Below the pieces are notes generated by a model, which did not search any database, had not been told where the DNA came from, and saw only the letters and a program-made list of their open reading frames with translations. Source: Ptiloglossa arizonensis (lineage: Eukaryota; Arthropoda; Insecta; Hymenoptera; Colletidae). From it: a stretch of DNA of 64,000 nt. The position numbers and the translations under genes were made by a program. The stretch lies in assembly GCF_051014685.1 (NCBI RefSeq), contig NC_135051.1:9257557-9321556 (forward strand), in the 5' to 3' direction. The stretch's first letter is position 1, and every line of letters begins with the position of its first letter. Below, piece by piece: positions 12,706 to 25,504 of the stretch.

Positions 12706-15700
12706 GTCGCAGTGCACCGATAAGCGGAACTTGCGGTGAATCGACCTTCTCCGTTATAGACGCCGCTTATAATTACGGTCGGGTACTTAATGAACGACGC
12801 GACGCAGAGAGAAAGAGGGGAGAGTGGGTCCGCCACGATCGACACTGATGGAAATCGTTTTAGCTCGTTTAAAGCAAATACGGAACGTTTGTAGCCGTGA
12901 ATCGGCTCGATGAGATCGTTTCGACGTCTCCCCACCTCCCACGCCGTTAATCGTTGCTTTTACTTAACCTTGGCTCCCTCTATCGTGTCCACCGAATTCG
13001 AACGAGGTTTCCAAACTCGCTCGACGAAGGATCGAATCGAATCGGAGATCGAGAACGATTCACCGTTCGCAAACACGGTTCAAACAGACCGATGAATCAA
13101 CTCCTCGAGAGCAACGAGTGCCACGAAATCGGTCGACTCTCTTCGTTGGAAAACCGGAACGACGAATCGCAGAGCGGAAGTTCTGGCGTCATCGTGACGC
13201 GTCTGCACGCTTCTTACGATCGACCGAATGAGTAACCCATCGAGAGACTCGCTTAATCGCGTTTACGCAATCGAAAAACGCACGGCCCGAGTTTCGAGCA
13301 CTCGATGCAGTTTCGATGCAGTTTCGATGCACCTGGGATTGCATCGAAATAACGAAACGAGATGCATACGTTTGGACTGTCCGATACGGGGATGGTCGAT
13401 TATTTGGCTTCTCAGAAGCCACCGTGTTCACCCTTAATGCTTGTACCGTCGGCAACGAGTACTTGGACTATTCTACGTTAGATTTATAACCGAAGTCTAT
13501 AGGAGGAGTCGATAAAAATTGTCGTCCGAAATAGCTGTTGGTTATCTATCGGTTTCGTAATAAATTTATTATACACTGCTATCTCCTTGTCCATTGTGTT
13601 CGAAGAGACGACCTTGAAAAATATACCGTGTCGCTTGCCAAACATAAGGTCATCTCGATGTCCTTGGAAGTACAAGACACGAAGAATCAAAGACGTTCGT
13701 TCTCACCCTGTATATCGTTGCGCAACTATTTTTCAAGAAAGCCCCGTAGTACACCATCGGAGAAGTTCAGGCACCGAGATAAACTTCCCTGAACGGTTTA
13801 AAATTCACCGTGGAAAGTTTCGGAGACCATTGTGGGAAACAGATTCTATCTCTACGGCAATTGGGGGTCGAGTAACTATTCAAAAGTAGTTGAAATCTAT
13901 TCTAGATACGATGAGAATATTAAATAGCGGTCCAAGCCCGTAACAGTGTATTTCACAGGTATTTGCGTTATTTCGACCACAATCCCGGTACTCTAAACGC
14001 GTTTACACGTTTAGCTTAGCGAAACCGGACCCGTTCGCGAATTTGTTTCGCCGTTGAACATTCGGCGCGAATTAACCCTCCGTACTACGTACGCGCGGTA
14101 AACTCGTGTTAAATTCAGCGCGATAGTTGGATTCGGAATTCTATGCCCCGAAGCTAGCAGAGCGAGAAACGAAAGTATTTTCCAAGGCGGGAAGAAACGG
14201 AAACGAGCTTCCTTGTTCCACAAGCGTGGCCGGTGTGTGCGTACACACCTCGTCAACTCGAAGAACCACTCGACCGCGTCGACGCCTTCGGGGAGGATGG
14301 ATTAATCATCGATTACAGCCGATCGGTTGGCCTCGAGTGTGGATGGAACCCGTCTCGTCGAAACGAATCACAGAGACGCGACTTCCTGGACTTTCGACCA
14401 CCTACGAGCTACCTTTCTCTCTTCGTCGACTCTCGATTCGTGTTCGCCGAACAGACTTCATCGATCACCCAACGATCGCTCGAGAACCAAACTTCGAATC
14501 ACGGGACCCATAGATTCGAAAATTTATCGCTCCGGGATGCACGATGGCTCGACCGTGTGGATCTAGAATCGACCTATCGCGAAACCAACCAGCCCCCCGT
14601 AGAAGGGACCCCTGACGGCTCGCTTAACGATTTTTCAATTAAACCTAAATCTATCCAAGTAGTTTATCTTCGGTTTGCTCGACGATCGTTCAATTTCGTT
14701 ACAATCGAAAAGTATACGAGATGAACCGTTGCTTCGAAGTATAAGTTTCTAATTTCATTTCTATCCAATGTTTGCAACGTTTTCTTTACCCAGTGCTATT
14801 TCGTAATTTTCGACTAAGTAGCTCCAGTCAATGGCGTTGCAGACACTGCAACGATGATTTCGCTAACGCTGCCGATATCTCCTCGAAGGACCCAAGAATG
14901 TATACAAGAGCGCTCTGTTTACAAAGTGAAACACGCTCGAGGACACCTGCAAACGTGATTAAGGTACTTCGGCTGAACCGGTCTGCGGGAGGTCTTAAAA
15001 TTCGTGAAAAGCAATCAACGAACTCGCGGTCGGCGATGTTCCCACAGTAGGAAAAAAAATCCACCCGAATTATTCGCACGGTTAAACCGATTTCCAGGGG
15101 AACGTAGACTCGGCGCGTGAGAGCCTCTGGCAAGTGGAAACGAGACCGTGAAAATTTACAGAGAAAGGATCTCGTCCAACAGGCTGGCGAAAGGATATCA
15201 ACGTTATCGGGCAACAAAGGGATGCGGATGCACCACCCGGACCGCTCGTGGTTGTGTGTTTCCAAGCCGAAAGAAAACGTGGAAAAACATCGAGGGGATT
15301 TCCGCGAAGAACGGTCGAATCGTCGCGCGAAATCTGTAACAGCCGACGAGTCGACTAGAACCACTCTCAAGGACTCTCGACGAGTGCCTTCACGGCCTGT
15401 CGAGCGTTCCAAGAAGGACGAGAAAATAACGAACGCGAGCCGCGAGATCGCGCGCCGCTGTGAATAATTAAGCCGTTGTTGCGGCCCTTTTTTTTTTCTT
15501 CTTCTTCTTCTTCTTCTTCTTTTTCTACTATTTCTCGATCGAAATCGTGAAGCTCGTTTCTGTATCGAGACGAAACGATATTCCTGGAAAACGAGACCGT
15601 TCGACGCGTATCCGTCGAGCGGGCAAATTGTTTCTCGAGCGCTAGGAACACCAACGAACGAAACCCTCGATATGTATACTCGCGAATATCGATCGATCGC

Positions 15701-16899
15701 GGCGCGACGAGACTCGTAAAAACAAATGTTTCGCTTTATGCGCTCGCAAAGTACTTTTCGGTCGGCCGAGTTGCTGGTAAACGGCCACTAAATTGAAATA
15801 TATCGCGGTTACGAACAGCCCAAGTCCGTACGCTTCGAGAAACGTGACATTGTACTCGATCTATTGAAATAAAAATACACGGATACTTGTTACCCAAACT
15901 AGTTTCGATACCCGGGTTACGATCGTTTCTGGTCGCTACCGAATATGCACACGTGGAACATTAATTTTTCCCATCGCATATCGGACGATACTTCCTATTC
16001 GTCGTTGTTAATTTTAATATTTCCTACGGAGGAAGGGAAGCTAATATTTATCGCCTATGTGTACGCGTACGTACAGCAATCGCGTATACCGATAGTAGAA
16101 CTATACGTGTAAATGTAACAATGATATAAGTATACGTACGAATGTAGTAATGATATAAAGTCTTAGACTAATGCAACCTCGTGTAATATATATGCCGTAC
16201 CGACATTCCTGCATCGAAGAAAATAACGAAATGGGTAATTAAAAAATATTCAGCACGAATTCGATACTACTTAGGATACGCTTGATCCCATCACTGGCAA
16301 CGAGCCTGTGACTCTAGGAAACAATGTCTCGGTGGTGTGCACCGTGCTGATTGTGAGTCAACCGTTTGCGCTCCTATACTCAGCCTCGACAATGCAGTCG
16401 TTTTTCTTTCAAGTTGGACGCAACGCGAAACGCTTCCAAAAGCTTCCTAGCTCGAGGTGGCGTCGAGAATAAAACGGTTTCTCGCGAGCGAAATTAATAT
16501 TAGTTGGCCCACGTGCGCTGTTAGCTAATTAGGTATTCGAATCGGCGCCGTCGCGCTTTCGCGAACGACTTTTACACCTTTTGTTCCGTAATCTAATTTT
16601 TCGAGGCGATATGTAACTACGTACTAACCTTGTTTGTTGTTCCGAGTCAAACACATTTCGAACGAAGAAGCGCGCCCGCATTATGAATACGCTCGATTTG
16701 TACTTTCGTTGAGTACGCTGCATTTTCATAAACGATTAAATCGGCTTCCTATAAATCCTCGATACGATCGTACGTATTACGTATTTATGCGTACGCTTCG
16801 CTCGTAAATCTTAATCGATCCGACTGGCGATCCTCCTCCCGCCGATCCTTCGAAAACAGCGACGCGGATAATTTTTCTTCCGGTTGCTATAATTCTTCT
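12706..16899. other. Gene-free stretch
   Basis: No recognisable exon, RNA gene or transposon. Small local features are a triple GATGCAGTTTC repeat near 13305-13333, a (CTT)n/(TTC)n tract at about 15488-15525, and a short duplication of AATG(T)A-CAATGATATAA near 16115-16160. Open frames such as those at 14233-14724 (+) and 14828-15412 (-) have no domain-like pattern. Confidence 0.5.
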
Positions 16900-17560
16900 A
16901 CTTCTCTTTTTGTTCGGCGACAAATATTCACTTTGACAAACCGAGAAACGGATAAACAGATCACTTTGTTATTTTGCAAGAGGAAGAAAAATCGAACGAT
17001 GGCACTGCGTAACGCACGCGTTAATAGACTGAATTTACATTGCTCTCGGTTAACAGGGGGTCGATGCGCGCACGTTAAATTTTCCTTCGTATTATTAATA
17101 TTGTTCACACAATGAACAAACTAATCGAAGTAATAGCCGGACGAATGTTAATTCTTACCGTCTAGACGAAACGAGCGACAAAAACAACGCGGATCTCGAT
17201 GCAAACTTAGCCAACGTTTCGCGGAGCAGGTTCAAACGTGTCTGGCGGTGCGAGTTCGAATATTCGTGAGAGAAGGACGGAACATGTCCGTGCGAAAAGG
17301 ATAAAACACAACGTTCGCATCGTGTATAAATTCTTTTACTTTTCTTTGTTCGGTGACAATTATTTACTTCGACAAACCAAGAAACGAATAAACGGATTAC
17401 TTACTTTGTTATTTCGGGGAAGAGAAATCAAACGATAATCCTAAATTGTTGTTAAATACTACTGTCTAGACGAAACGAGCGACAAAATCAACGTGGATTT
17501 CGATGCAGGTTTAAACACGTTCGTGCGAGAAGGATAAAACACAACACGACTAATCGCCAC
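16900..17560. repeat. Diverged tandem duplication of about 0.3-0.4 kb
   Basis: Two blocks repeat in the same order. GACAAACC(G/A)AGAAACG lies at 16935 and 17371, both inside TTGTTCGG(C/T)GACAA...CTTTGTTATTT. TCTAGACGAAACGAGCGACA lies at 17161 and 17465, followed by ACAACG(C/T)GGAT(C/T)TCGATGCA. The first pair is 436 bp apart and the second 304 bp, so the right-hand copy has lost about 130 bp. A third element, GAAAAGGATAAAACACAAC, appears at about 17295 and 17530. Confidence 0.75.
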
Positions 17561-17813
17561 TTAAGATTTACATACGTTGTCAATGAGAATCGATCACAAA
17601 ATTCATACGACGATAGAGAAAAGAAAACAGTTCTAACATTTCGAGCACATGTTCGAGCAACATTTTGTTTAAAATTCGGCGTTTTAAACAAAGCCCGAAA
17701 AGTTGATTCGTCGTTCGCGCGGGATAAAACGTATACACACGCGATCGTTTTTTACGGCTGACTATTATTCGATTCGTTCGTTCAATAAATGACAAAAAAT
17801 TTTAACGACTTAC

Positions 17814-17937
17814 CCTGACTCTCGGTGTACGCGTCAGGCAAGATCGCGACCAGCACCAAAACCAGCACCAACTTGCACTGCACCGTCACTCCACTGACGG
17901 TACATCGCCAATTTGAGCACCAAATATCACTCGGCAT
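17814..17937 (-). CDS. Probable first coding exon of a secreted or membrane protein (signal peptide); gene incomplete in window
   Basis: Read on the minus strand from an ATG at 17937, the exon encodes 41 residues. A polar, Cys/Trp-containing stretch of about 20 residues is followed by a strong hydrophobic core (KLVLVLVLVAILP, residues 22-34) and a short tail (DAYTESQ) resembling a signal-peptidase region. The exon ends one base into the next codon at a perfect donor, GTAAGT (17813-17808). The frame stays open upstream to another ATG at 18186, so the true start and N-terminus are uncertain. No following exon is recognisable down to position 1, so the first intron may exceed 17 kb. Such a small signal exon before a huge intron is common in insect neuronal receptors and immunoglobulin-type adhesion genes. 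A nicotinic receptor alpha subunit is one possibility, not a conclusion. Identity unknown. Confidence 0.45.
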
Positions 17938-18186
17938 GTTTCTCGGCGACGATTCGCAATGCACGAGTCTCACGCGAACGTCATGACAGCCCCCTTTTAT
18001 CGCGTTCTTGGGTTCCGTGCTCTCTATCCGATTTCGTGACGCGCACCACACGGTACTGACCACCCAGCCCGACTCCGCCGGTTCAGACTGCCGCGACACC
18101 TCTGGCGGTACGTCGACCCCCACCATTCCCGCGTATCGAGCCATCGACGAATACTCCCGAAGTTCGCCGAGCTCGTAGGGCGCCAA

Positions 18187-18691
18187 TACGGACCGCGTTC
18201 AAATCACAGATTGCGCTTTCCTTCTTGCGTTTTACAATTATATACTTTTTTCTCTTAATATTACACAAATAAGCATACAATAATTTATAAATTACATCGG
18301 GTGAGCCACTTGAGGAATATAGTATCCAAACGAAGACGAAAAACATAATTCGTACAACGTAAAGAGAAAAATAGGTGGCGAAAAAAATTATCAATTTAAA
18401 TGCGATGCTCGATGTGTCTTCGCGTATTTAAAATTGAAGTTCAAATTCAAATTGAATTCAAATCGAAATTCAAAAATTCGAATATACTTTTTTCAGATGG
18501 AATTTGACACGAAACTTGCGAAAAAATATTTCTTATACATAGAGAGATGACGTTGCAAATGTTGTCGTGGAGATTCATTTCTGTGCGATTGCTGAATATT
18601 GATCAAACGGCGAACGAAAACGAAACGCAGTCAGGTCACGAGAGTTTGAAATATTAAAAGTTGGATCAACAATTGCGTTTAAATTTCAACG
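18187..18691. promoter_or_regulatory. AT-rich divergent intergenic region between the signal-exon gene (-) and CFAP206 (+)
   Basis: This spacer of about 500 bp separates two oppositely directed starts and should hold both promoters. On the minus strand a TATATAAT-like element lies at 18237-18244, about 50 bp upstream of the outermost in-frame ATG. A run of ATTCAA/TTGAAT words occupies 18431-18482. I looked for a clear RFX X-box, common at cilium genes, and found only a poor match (GTTGCAAATGTTGTC near 18552). The promoter role is inferred from position. Confidence 0.4.
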
Positions 18692-20618
18692 ATGGAGAAT
18701 TTGCGAAGGGAATTGATAAAGAGAATAGTGAACGCGTGCAAACAAAACGACGTTCACGCGACCAAAGATTTAGCTTCCTTCATGGTAAGTAATCCACGAG
18801 GAATTTCAATTTCTTGTCAACCTAATTGTTAATATACTCTTTACGAGACAATGGTATGCTTTTGATCGCAGATTACGTTGTTCCAATTGAATCCCGTTTA
18901 TGAAATTAAGACTGACGAGGAAAATGAACAAATTGTTCAAGCGATAACGGAGAAGATATGCAACCAGGATAAACCGAGTTTAACAACATTAAAGAATCAA
19001 TTATACTTTGCGAAACACTACCACGATAGAGGTAAGAAAAATGTCTAAATTCATTTTCCGTGGATCGTTCATAGATTCCGTACCTCCTTAAGACGAGACC
19101 GTTAAGCGACACAGACTTCGTCTACATCAGAAAACCGGGCCAATGGTGGCGGAAATTTGCGAAACTGAGAAAATTGCTAGCAAACAAGAGCTCGAAAGAC
19201 TGTATCAGAGAATGTTGGTAGTCGTTACAGTTCTGAGCGGTCTTGGAAACCCTACTGTACCGTCTGTGCTCAGGTAACACGTTTCGATGTGGAAATGACA
19301 TAGAACTATGAATGTATCTTACCAATAGGTTGTAACAATTATATTCTGCGTAGAGAGGTCTCGGTGGCGTTCCAGAGCGTGTTCCAGCCCTCGGAACTGG
19401 AACCGTATGTGAAAATGTCGAAACGCGAGAAGGAGGAACAATTGATGGAACTGATGTGCATAGTTGCGGGAATACGTTTGTTCAACAGAGATTGCCAACG
19501 TGGTGGAGAAGGCATCGACGATCGTAAGTTCGTATTGCGATAACCGGAACGAATGACGCAACGGAAAGAAATCGATCGTTAACCATATAATGCCCTCGCA
19601 GTGCCGATTATTTTACAAGAGGCCACGAAAAAAACCCACGATTCCATCATGGAAATTCTGGAACGTTTGATGGCGAAGATTTACAAATTCACCGCGGTCG
19701 TAGACAAGGCGGTTCTTTTATCAGAGATAATACCGTTCGGTGTGTATACCGAAGAAAATGTACAGTGGGCTACACAGATGTTGGCGGCGTGTCGGCAACA
19801 GGAAATTTACGTCAGGTTGATTTTTCTTGTAGTATAATTCGACGCGTGCGTACGCTTCGGTAATTAATCGTCGATTTCTTTCGTCTCAGGAAACTGTTGA
19901 GCGATGCGGAGTGTAGCGACAAGGAGGTACAGACCCTTATGGAACGTCTTCAAGGGCGCCTCTTCAAGCTTCACGACACCGTAAGGTACAGAACAGCTAT
20001 TCCCACTGTCCAAGTATACGTAAGCACGTGTTTCGTACATATTTTTTCAAGAGTTTCCCTCTTCGTAAAGACGATGTCACACTTTTGTATTTGTGTAGCC
20101 ACAGTTTATCGATTTGGCGGATATATGGATGGGACTTCAGGACGAAGTGATTATACAGAGCAGTATCAACCACTTTCTCTGGGAATTGCAAAGTCTGAGT
20201 GTAAAGGTAATTATTAAACGTGTGTCCGTCTAGAGTGCGTTGATCGTTAAATGAATATCGTAGGCCGTGAACGTGTACGACGAAACGATCTTGAACGATA
20301 TGTTGTCTGACGAAGAAGTACTCACGGACGCTGAGAGATTGGAACGATCTATGGGCAAATTAATAAGTAACGAAACGATCAAATAAATACGGTATCGCGA
20401 CGACCGTGTCGGAAAATTGCACGTGGTGTATCAATTAAATGGTCATGGTCTCTGTTTGCAGCCGAATGCGGTGAATGCACCCTTTACCACCCCAACACTG
20501 TCAAGGACTTCGAGAACATAAATCTAGAGGTAAGATTACGCACGATAGAGCGAAATCGATGTTTGCAGAGAGCACCCAAGTTCACGTTGAACGTGACTTC
20601 CCTAGGTTAATTAATTCA

Positions 20619-20653
<35 letters not shown>

Positions 20654-21474
20654 AGTTCCTAGGATTTTGCGCGTGGACGTTCGTTCTCGGGAAAGGGGCG
20701 CTGATCCCGGGAAATCCAAACAACGGAGTAGCCAAGTGGAAGGGAAAATATTATGTGTTCAGTTCGGTGACTGCAGCGAAGAAATTCGGGGATGATCCAG
20801 ACAGGTAGCTTCGACGAATGTAGAGATTTGGAACGGATGGTGTATAATTATTCATCATCGTCGATAGATACGTTTACGAGGCCCTCGATTTCATACGGAA
20901 CCATCTGGAGTACGTGTATTTGCTTCAATTGTACGACGATGTCCGAGCACTGAAAGCACAAGCGGCGTAAGTATTTAGATATAAGTGTAATACATCGGGA
21001 CTGGTGAGATATTAACGTCACGATTGGCAAGGGTATCGGAGGAAGGACCCCAATTGAAGATTTGCCAGAATCAAACAGTTCAAACGGATGTCCATATTCT
21101 TCCATCGTTTATCGATAAAAACTACTCTTCGAATATCTGGGAACTGAGGCGAAGAGCGTTGCATTTGGTCAGTAACGTCGATTAAAGATAAACACCCGAG
21201 AAGGGAGAATGTTATTGGTTTTTATTTATTTTTTTTTTCTTTCTAGGCAAGCATAAGTCAATGTGCAACACGCAGTACGCAAACACACAAGTCGAACTTC
21301 CGATACGGTGTTTACGTACAAGCTGCTCCGCCGAGAGACAGAGAAGTACAAACGAGGAGAGATAATTATACGAATACAAAGAAACTTTTAACTTACATAT
21401 TTGGCCTGCGAGGAAGACGCGATGACAATCAACACGTTTTGTCTTTCTTGGAAAACCAGCTCGAGCATTTGTGA
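18692..21474 (+). CDS. CFAP206: Cilia- and flagella-associated protein 206
   Basis: This is an axonemal protein. In the family it anchors radial spoke 2 and nearby dynein on the microtubule doublets, so in an insect it should act in sperm flagella and ciliated sensory neurons. Thirteen coding exons join in phase: 18692-18784, 18872-19031, 19093-19273, 19354-19523, 19602-19815, 19890-20019, 20099-20206, 20264-20366, 20462-20529, 20656-20804, 20868-20966, 21032-21167, 21247-21474. All introns are GT-AG and 60-130 bp long. The product is 612 aa, close to the roughly 620 aa of animal homologues. Recognised signatures are LSGLGNPTVPSVLREV (about 132-147), a CGEC pair (389-392), FLGFCAWTFVLGKGALIPGN (410-429) and LPSFIDKNY with ELRRRAL (515-535). 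The start ATG opens the conserved N-terminus and is preceded by AACG. The gene appears intact. No internal stop or frameshift was seen. Confidence 0.95.
20621..20650 (+). repeat. (CT)n tract serving as polypyrimidine tract of CFAP206 intron 9
   Basis: An almost pure CT run ends six bases before the TTGTAG acceptor of exon 10 (exon starts at 20656). It is a microsatellite placed where the splicing machinery reads a pyrimidine tract, so length changes could affect splicing of that exon. Confidence 0.8.
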
Positions 21475-22802
21475 ATTTTCAAATGTAGAGAGGTTTCCAT
21501 TAATCTCGAGGGACGAGAATCGGATAGAAGAGGATATTGAGGACCATTCGCCAGGAAATGAATGTACAAATGGCACTCTTAAAAAAAATGAAAGCAATAT
21601 CTTTTAATGATGTTCTCAAATACATTTACGAAATATCAGGGCACAAACCGCACTTCCTTTCCTTTAGAAAACAAACTGATATTATAATTTGTCATTCTGT
21701 GTACACACGTTTCGTTTTTATCTGTACTGTAATGTTTCCTCTCGTTATCGTCAAATGTTTGCAATGATTTCTTTCTTCGTCGTGGCTTTCATCGATTTAG
21801 GCCAGCGTTCATTAATTTATATTCAAAATACAAGAATTTTTCCATACACCGAGGCATGGACATCCGTACCCAGGATCAATTCCGTGCCTCGCGCAGTAAA
21901 CTTCTTATTTTCTATACTTCAACATCGCGCAGTGCTGCACATACTGTGATTTTTAATATGCATACATCGTACCTTCACTGAATACCATTACATCTTAAGA
22001 TTTTTTACACCAAGAAACCTATATTACGACAATAATTAGTAATTACACGATAATACAATTAAATTTCGCTTAGTAATAATTTCAGTGTGTAATGTAGCTA
22101 TTATACAGAAGAGGTACAGGATGTTGATTTTTTCCGCATCGTCTTTCTCTTTATTTTTACCGCACTTTTATCTAACTTTACCACATATTTTTTTTCTCTC
22201 GTTTGTTGACAAAATCACTTTAAAATAATTTAAAGCACTTTCTGTTTCTCAAATTTTATTGCCACAATGGGGCACACGGTATTTTCATGCTCGGTGAAAA
22301 GGGCTGTTTACGAGAACCACCAGGCAAACGATAAAACGTTAATTCTGTATATGTTGACTTAAAACCAGCTTACTGACTATCGGCCATTTTAATGTTTCCC
22401 ACATTTCGAAATTATCCCCAACGTCCATGGTACCGGCTCTACCTTTTCGTATCGACGTTGACCGAATCTACACGGATCCTCTACTTGTGGGTCATCATTT
22501 GCGTACGCATTATTCCGAGGCAGCCATCGACAGTGTTAACGAGCCGTGCTTTTAATAATGCCCATAAATTAAGGTGCTACAATGCAAACGTTTAGTGGGA
22601 CGAAGCGGCTACCATGGACAACAGAGTACGTCGGAATGGTGTAAACATGGCAAAGTTTTAAGTCGCAAGAAACATGTCGTGTGTTTGTATGTATATGTAT
22701 TTATGTACGTATCGTGTGAGAAAGATGGAGAGATGCACTTTGCACCTTGGAATATGTTATACAATGTTTATAACCTGTTAGAGATCGTGGTTCAGGGATG
22801 AT
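21475..22802. other. Convergent 3' regions of CFAP206 and the SWIB-domain gene
   Basis: No coding sequence is supported here. The stretch is AT-rich and should contain the 3' UTRs of both flanking genes, transcribed toward each other. On the + strand I see no canonical AATAAA soon after the CFAP206 stop. An ATTAAA variant lies near 22061. On the minus strand AATAAA occurs at 22255-22260 and at about 22151-22156. Confidence 0.6.
22255..22260 (-). terminator. Candidate poly(A) signal for the SWIB-domain gene
   Basis: Plus-strand TTTATT reads AATAAA on the minus strand, about 540 bp beyond the stop codon at 22803. A second AATAAA at about 22151-22156 could be used instead. Position and orientation fit, but usage is not shown by the sequence. 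Confidence 0.4.
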
Positions 22803-24220
22803 TTAATCTACAAAGTGATTTTTGAGGTACTTCATCATACCAAAAGTTCTGAAACGTTTTACTCCAATTACTTTCATTAATTCGTCATCGCAGATTGCAA
22901 ACTGCTTATTCTTAGGATCCTGTAAAACAGCAGTATATATTAAATATCCATTTTCTAAAGTATAACAAGTACATTATAAAGAAATATGTAAAGTCTATAA
23001 TACTTACATAAAGATTCCTTTCTTTGATAATACTCCAGACTTTTTTTACGACTTCGTGCCGAGCCATTTGCTCAGCACCAACTACGGCAGCAAGTTCTGG
23101 AGACAATGTGATGGGACGAGTATAGCCACCCTTACCTTTACCACCACCACCCTTCTTTGCTCCACCACCACCTTGAGCCTTCTTGTTCTTACCCCAATCT
23201 TCGTCGCTGTCGCTATCACTACCCTTCTTCTTGCCTTTCTTTCCAGGCTTATCTAACATAAATTACATACAAATTTATAGAGAAAAAAATTTATAGACAG
23301 AAATAAATTTTTTAATACATTTCGTGTTCGTACTTTTCTTGGGCGCAGCTTTTGGTTTCTTTGGGCTATACTCCTCGTCACTAGCATCGTCGTCACTGGC
23401 ACTTTCTTCATCATCGGAGGATCCCTTTTTACGTTTATTGATTGCCTTCTTCGCAGGACTTCTCTTGGCTGGCTTCTTTTCTTCTTCTTCTTCCTCCTCC
23501 TCTGACCCTTCCTCCTCCTCCTCCTCTCCTTCTTCAGATTCTTCGCTAGCAGTGTTCTTCTTCTTTTTTACTCCTACTTGCTTCTCGTGTAAACACTGCA
23601 TGACTAAAGTGTCTACTTCCTTTTTCCTACAGATAGTTTACACATTTTTATTAGTACAGAATTCGTATCACGTATTGTAAGAAAAATAAGTTTATTCGAA
23701 AAACAAATGTCGAAAGAGGAACGAGGTGGTAACTTAAAGAATCAGTTCCACGCAGATATCCTTCGTTTTTATCTAGGATACAGATGGACTGCTCATAAGT
23801 TGTTTAAACTGTACGAGTGCCTGCTGCATCCAAACAATATTTAATTTTATTTCAAAGTCAAATAATTTTCTCAACAAGGGAATTGTAACGTTTGAATAAT
23901 CGTGGAAAGTGGTAATTTCAATCGGGTCTTACCTTTCTGAGAGATCTATGTCGAGTTTTCCTTCAATTTGTAGCCTTACTTTCTTAGCAGACATAGTAGT
24001 AAGGTCGGCATCTTTGAGGATAGCTACAAGAAAAAAAAAGCTTTGCACTATACGTAAACAATTTGTTTGCCATTTGGACAGTACATAGAGGTACATTTAT
24101 AAACACATGGAAAATTTATTGTCAAAAAGTATGAGTTTCAAATTACATTTATATATACTCTATAAATACATGTATAAAGTTGTGCAGAGTATGGGGAAGG
24201 GGGGGAGGGGGAGAAAGAGA

Positions 24221-24267
<47 letters not shown>

Positions 24268-25459
24268 GTGTTCAGTAAGAATTGGTAAAGTAGATTTCGT
24301 TGTTGGATTTATGAATTGTTTTTCAAAAATAAAAACTAGGAACGCAATACATCGGCTAGAATCTGGGGCAATGTGGTTTCCCGCGTTGGAAGCCTAGTAA
24401 ATATTGAGCGCAAATGGCGGCTATTCGTTGGTGCCGGTCTCCGATTATCCGTGCACCAGGAAGAAAAAAATTTCTGAAAGTAATACTCGCGGTGAAAATT
24501 TAGCACGTAGTTCTCGCTCGTGAAACTGTCTTCTTTGCATTGACCGATCGATCGTGGCGATGCATCGAGTCGTAGAACGGCGTAAAATCGCTAAAGTTCG
24601 CTGCGTGCAAACACGAGAGAAGTGCGACTCAATCGGTGATGTTACAGTTAATTCGTACGACAATCTGAAGAGATTAATGACGTCGAAGGAGAACTCCGCG
24701 AACAGATAAAAAGTTTAACGGACGATTGTAAGCATTCGGTAGCATTCGTGACGGCGGGAAAAGACATGACGAACGAATATTCTCGGCAACGATGTGCCCA
24801 GAAACTACGAGCGTAACGAACGAATAAAATTCGATAAACGAGGCTATAACTGAATTGGTATAATAAAAATAAGTGAAAATAAAATTCGTGGAAATATTGT
24901 GTAAAACGAGGCCACGGTCCATCTCGAGATCGCTTTTCTCGGTGTAAAAGTCGTTGAACATTAGAGAAAGAGGCGAGATACGAAGCATGCGATGGCTTCT
25001 GGCGCGCGCCACCACAGCCAGACGCGTCACACAACGTATACTAATGGGACAAGGACGGGGAAAGCGTTCGTTTGTAGAAAATCGAGGGAAAATCGTCAGT
25101 TTTCCAAGGCATCGAAAAATTTTGTCGAAAAATCAGGAACAATTTGTACGAAATAATAATCCGATACAATGTCTCGATAATGCGGTACATTGGTGGAAAC
25201 ACAATGTTGTATCACGATTGCAATGGCCGGCGTGGGGCACGCCACTTCGTCGCATACGTGCGCGCTAAGTCGTCACGTCGCAAGAGCAAAGAGCCCGATT
25301 TCCTACATATTCCTACTCGCGAAGGCGCGAATAATTCGCGACACGCGCGATTACGAGTTTAGTTTTACGATAATCGGAGGCCGTGGTTCGGTAAATCGAA
25401 GGATATCGTCACTTACCGGTGATCTCCTTGCGAAGTTCTTCGTTCGAAATATCAGCCAT
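22803..25459 (-). CDS. DEK-C/SWIB domain nuclear protein, upstream activation factor subunit spp27/UAF30-like
   Basis: This is a small chromatin-associated protein. In yeasts the family belongs to the upstream activation factor for RNA polymerase I. The animal role is less defined. Five coding exons join in phase: 25459-25417, 24023-23933, 23626-23334, 23252-23008, 22919-22803, giving 262 aa. All introns are GT-AG, the first being 1.39 kb. Residues 1-55 form a DEK C-terminal-type helical domain (start MADISNEELRKEIT). Residues 66-142 alternate acidic runs of Glu/Asp/Ser with Lys/Pro-rich basic segments. Residues 143-185 are Lys/Gly-rich with a Gly-Lys linker. Residues 186-260 are a SWIB/MDM2 domain (YTRPITLSPELAAVVGAEQM ... 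KRFRTFGMMKYLKNHF). The start context GACCATGG is strong. The 5' flank is overlapped by an eroded 265-bp repeat. The gene appears intact. The domain call is firm. The gene name is only by family. Confidence 0.93.
24229..24265. repeat. (GA)n microsatellite in intron 1 of the SWIB-domain gene
   Basis: An uninterrupted GA run follows a G-rich and GAAAGA-rich lead-in from 24190. It lies within the 1.39-kb first intron, far from both splice sites. Confidence 0.9.
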
Positions 25460-25504
25460 GGTCGTGCTTCTCGTTGTGCGTACTGCTGCCAACTGAACCT
25501 ATGC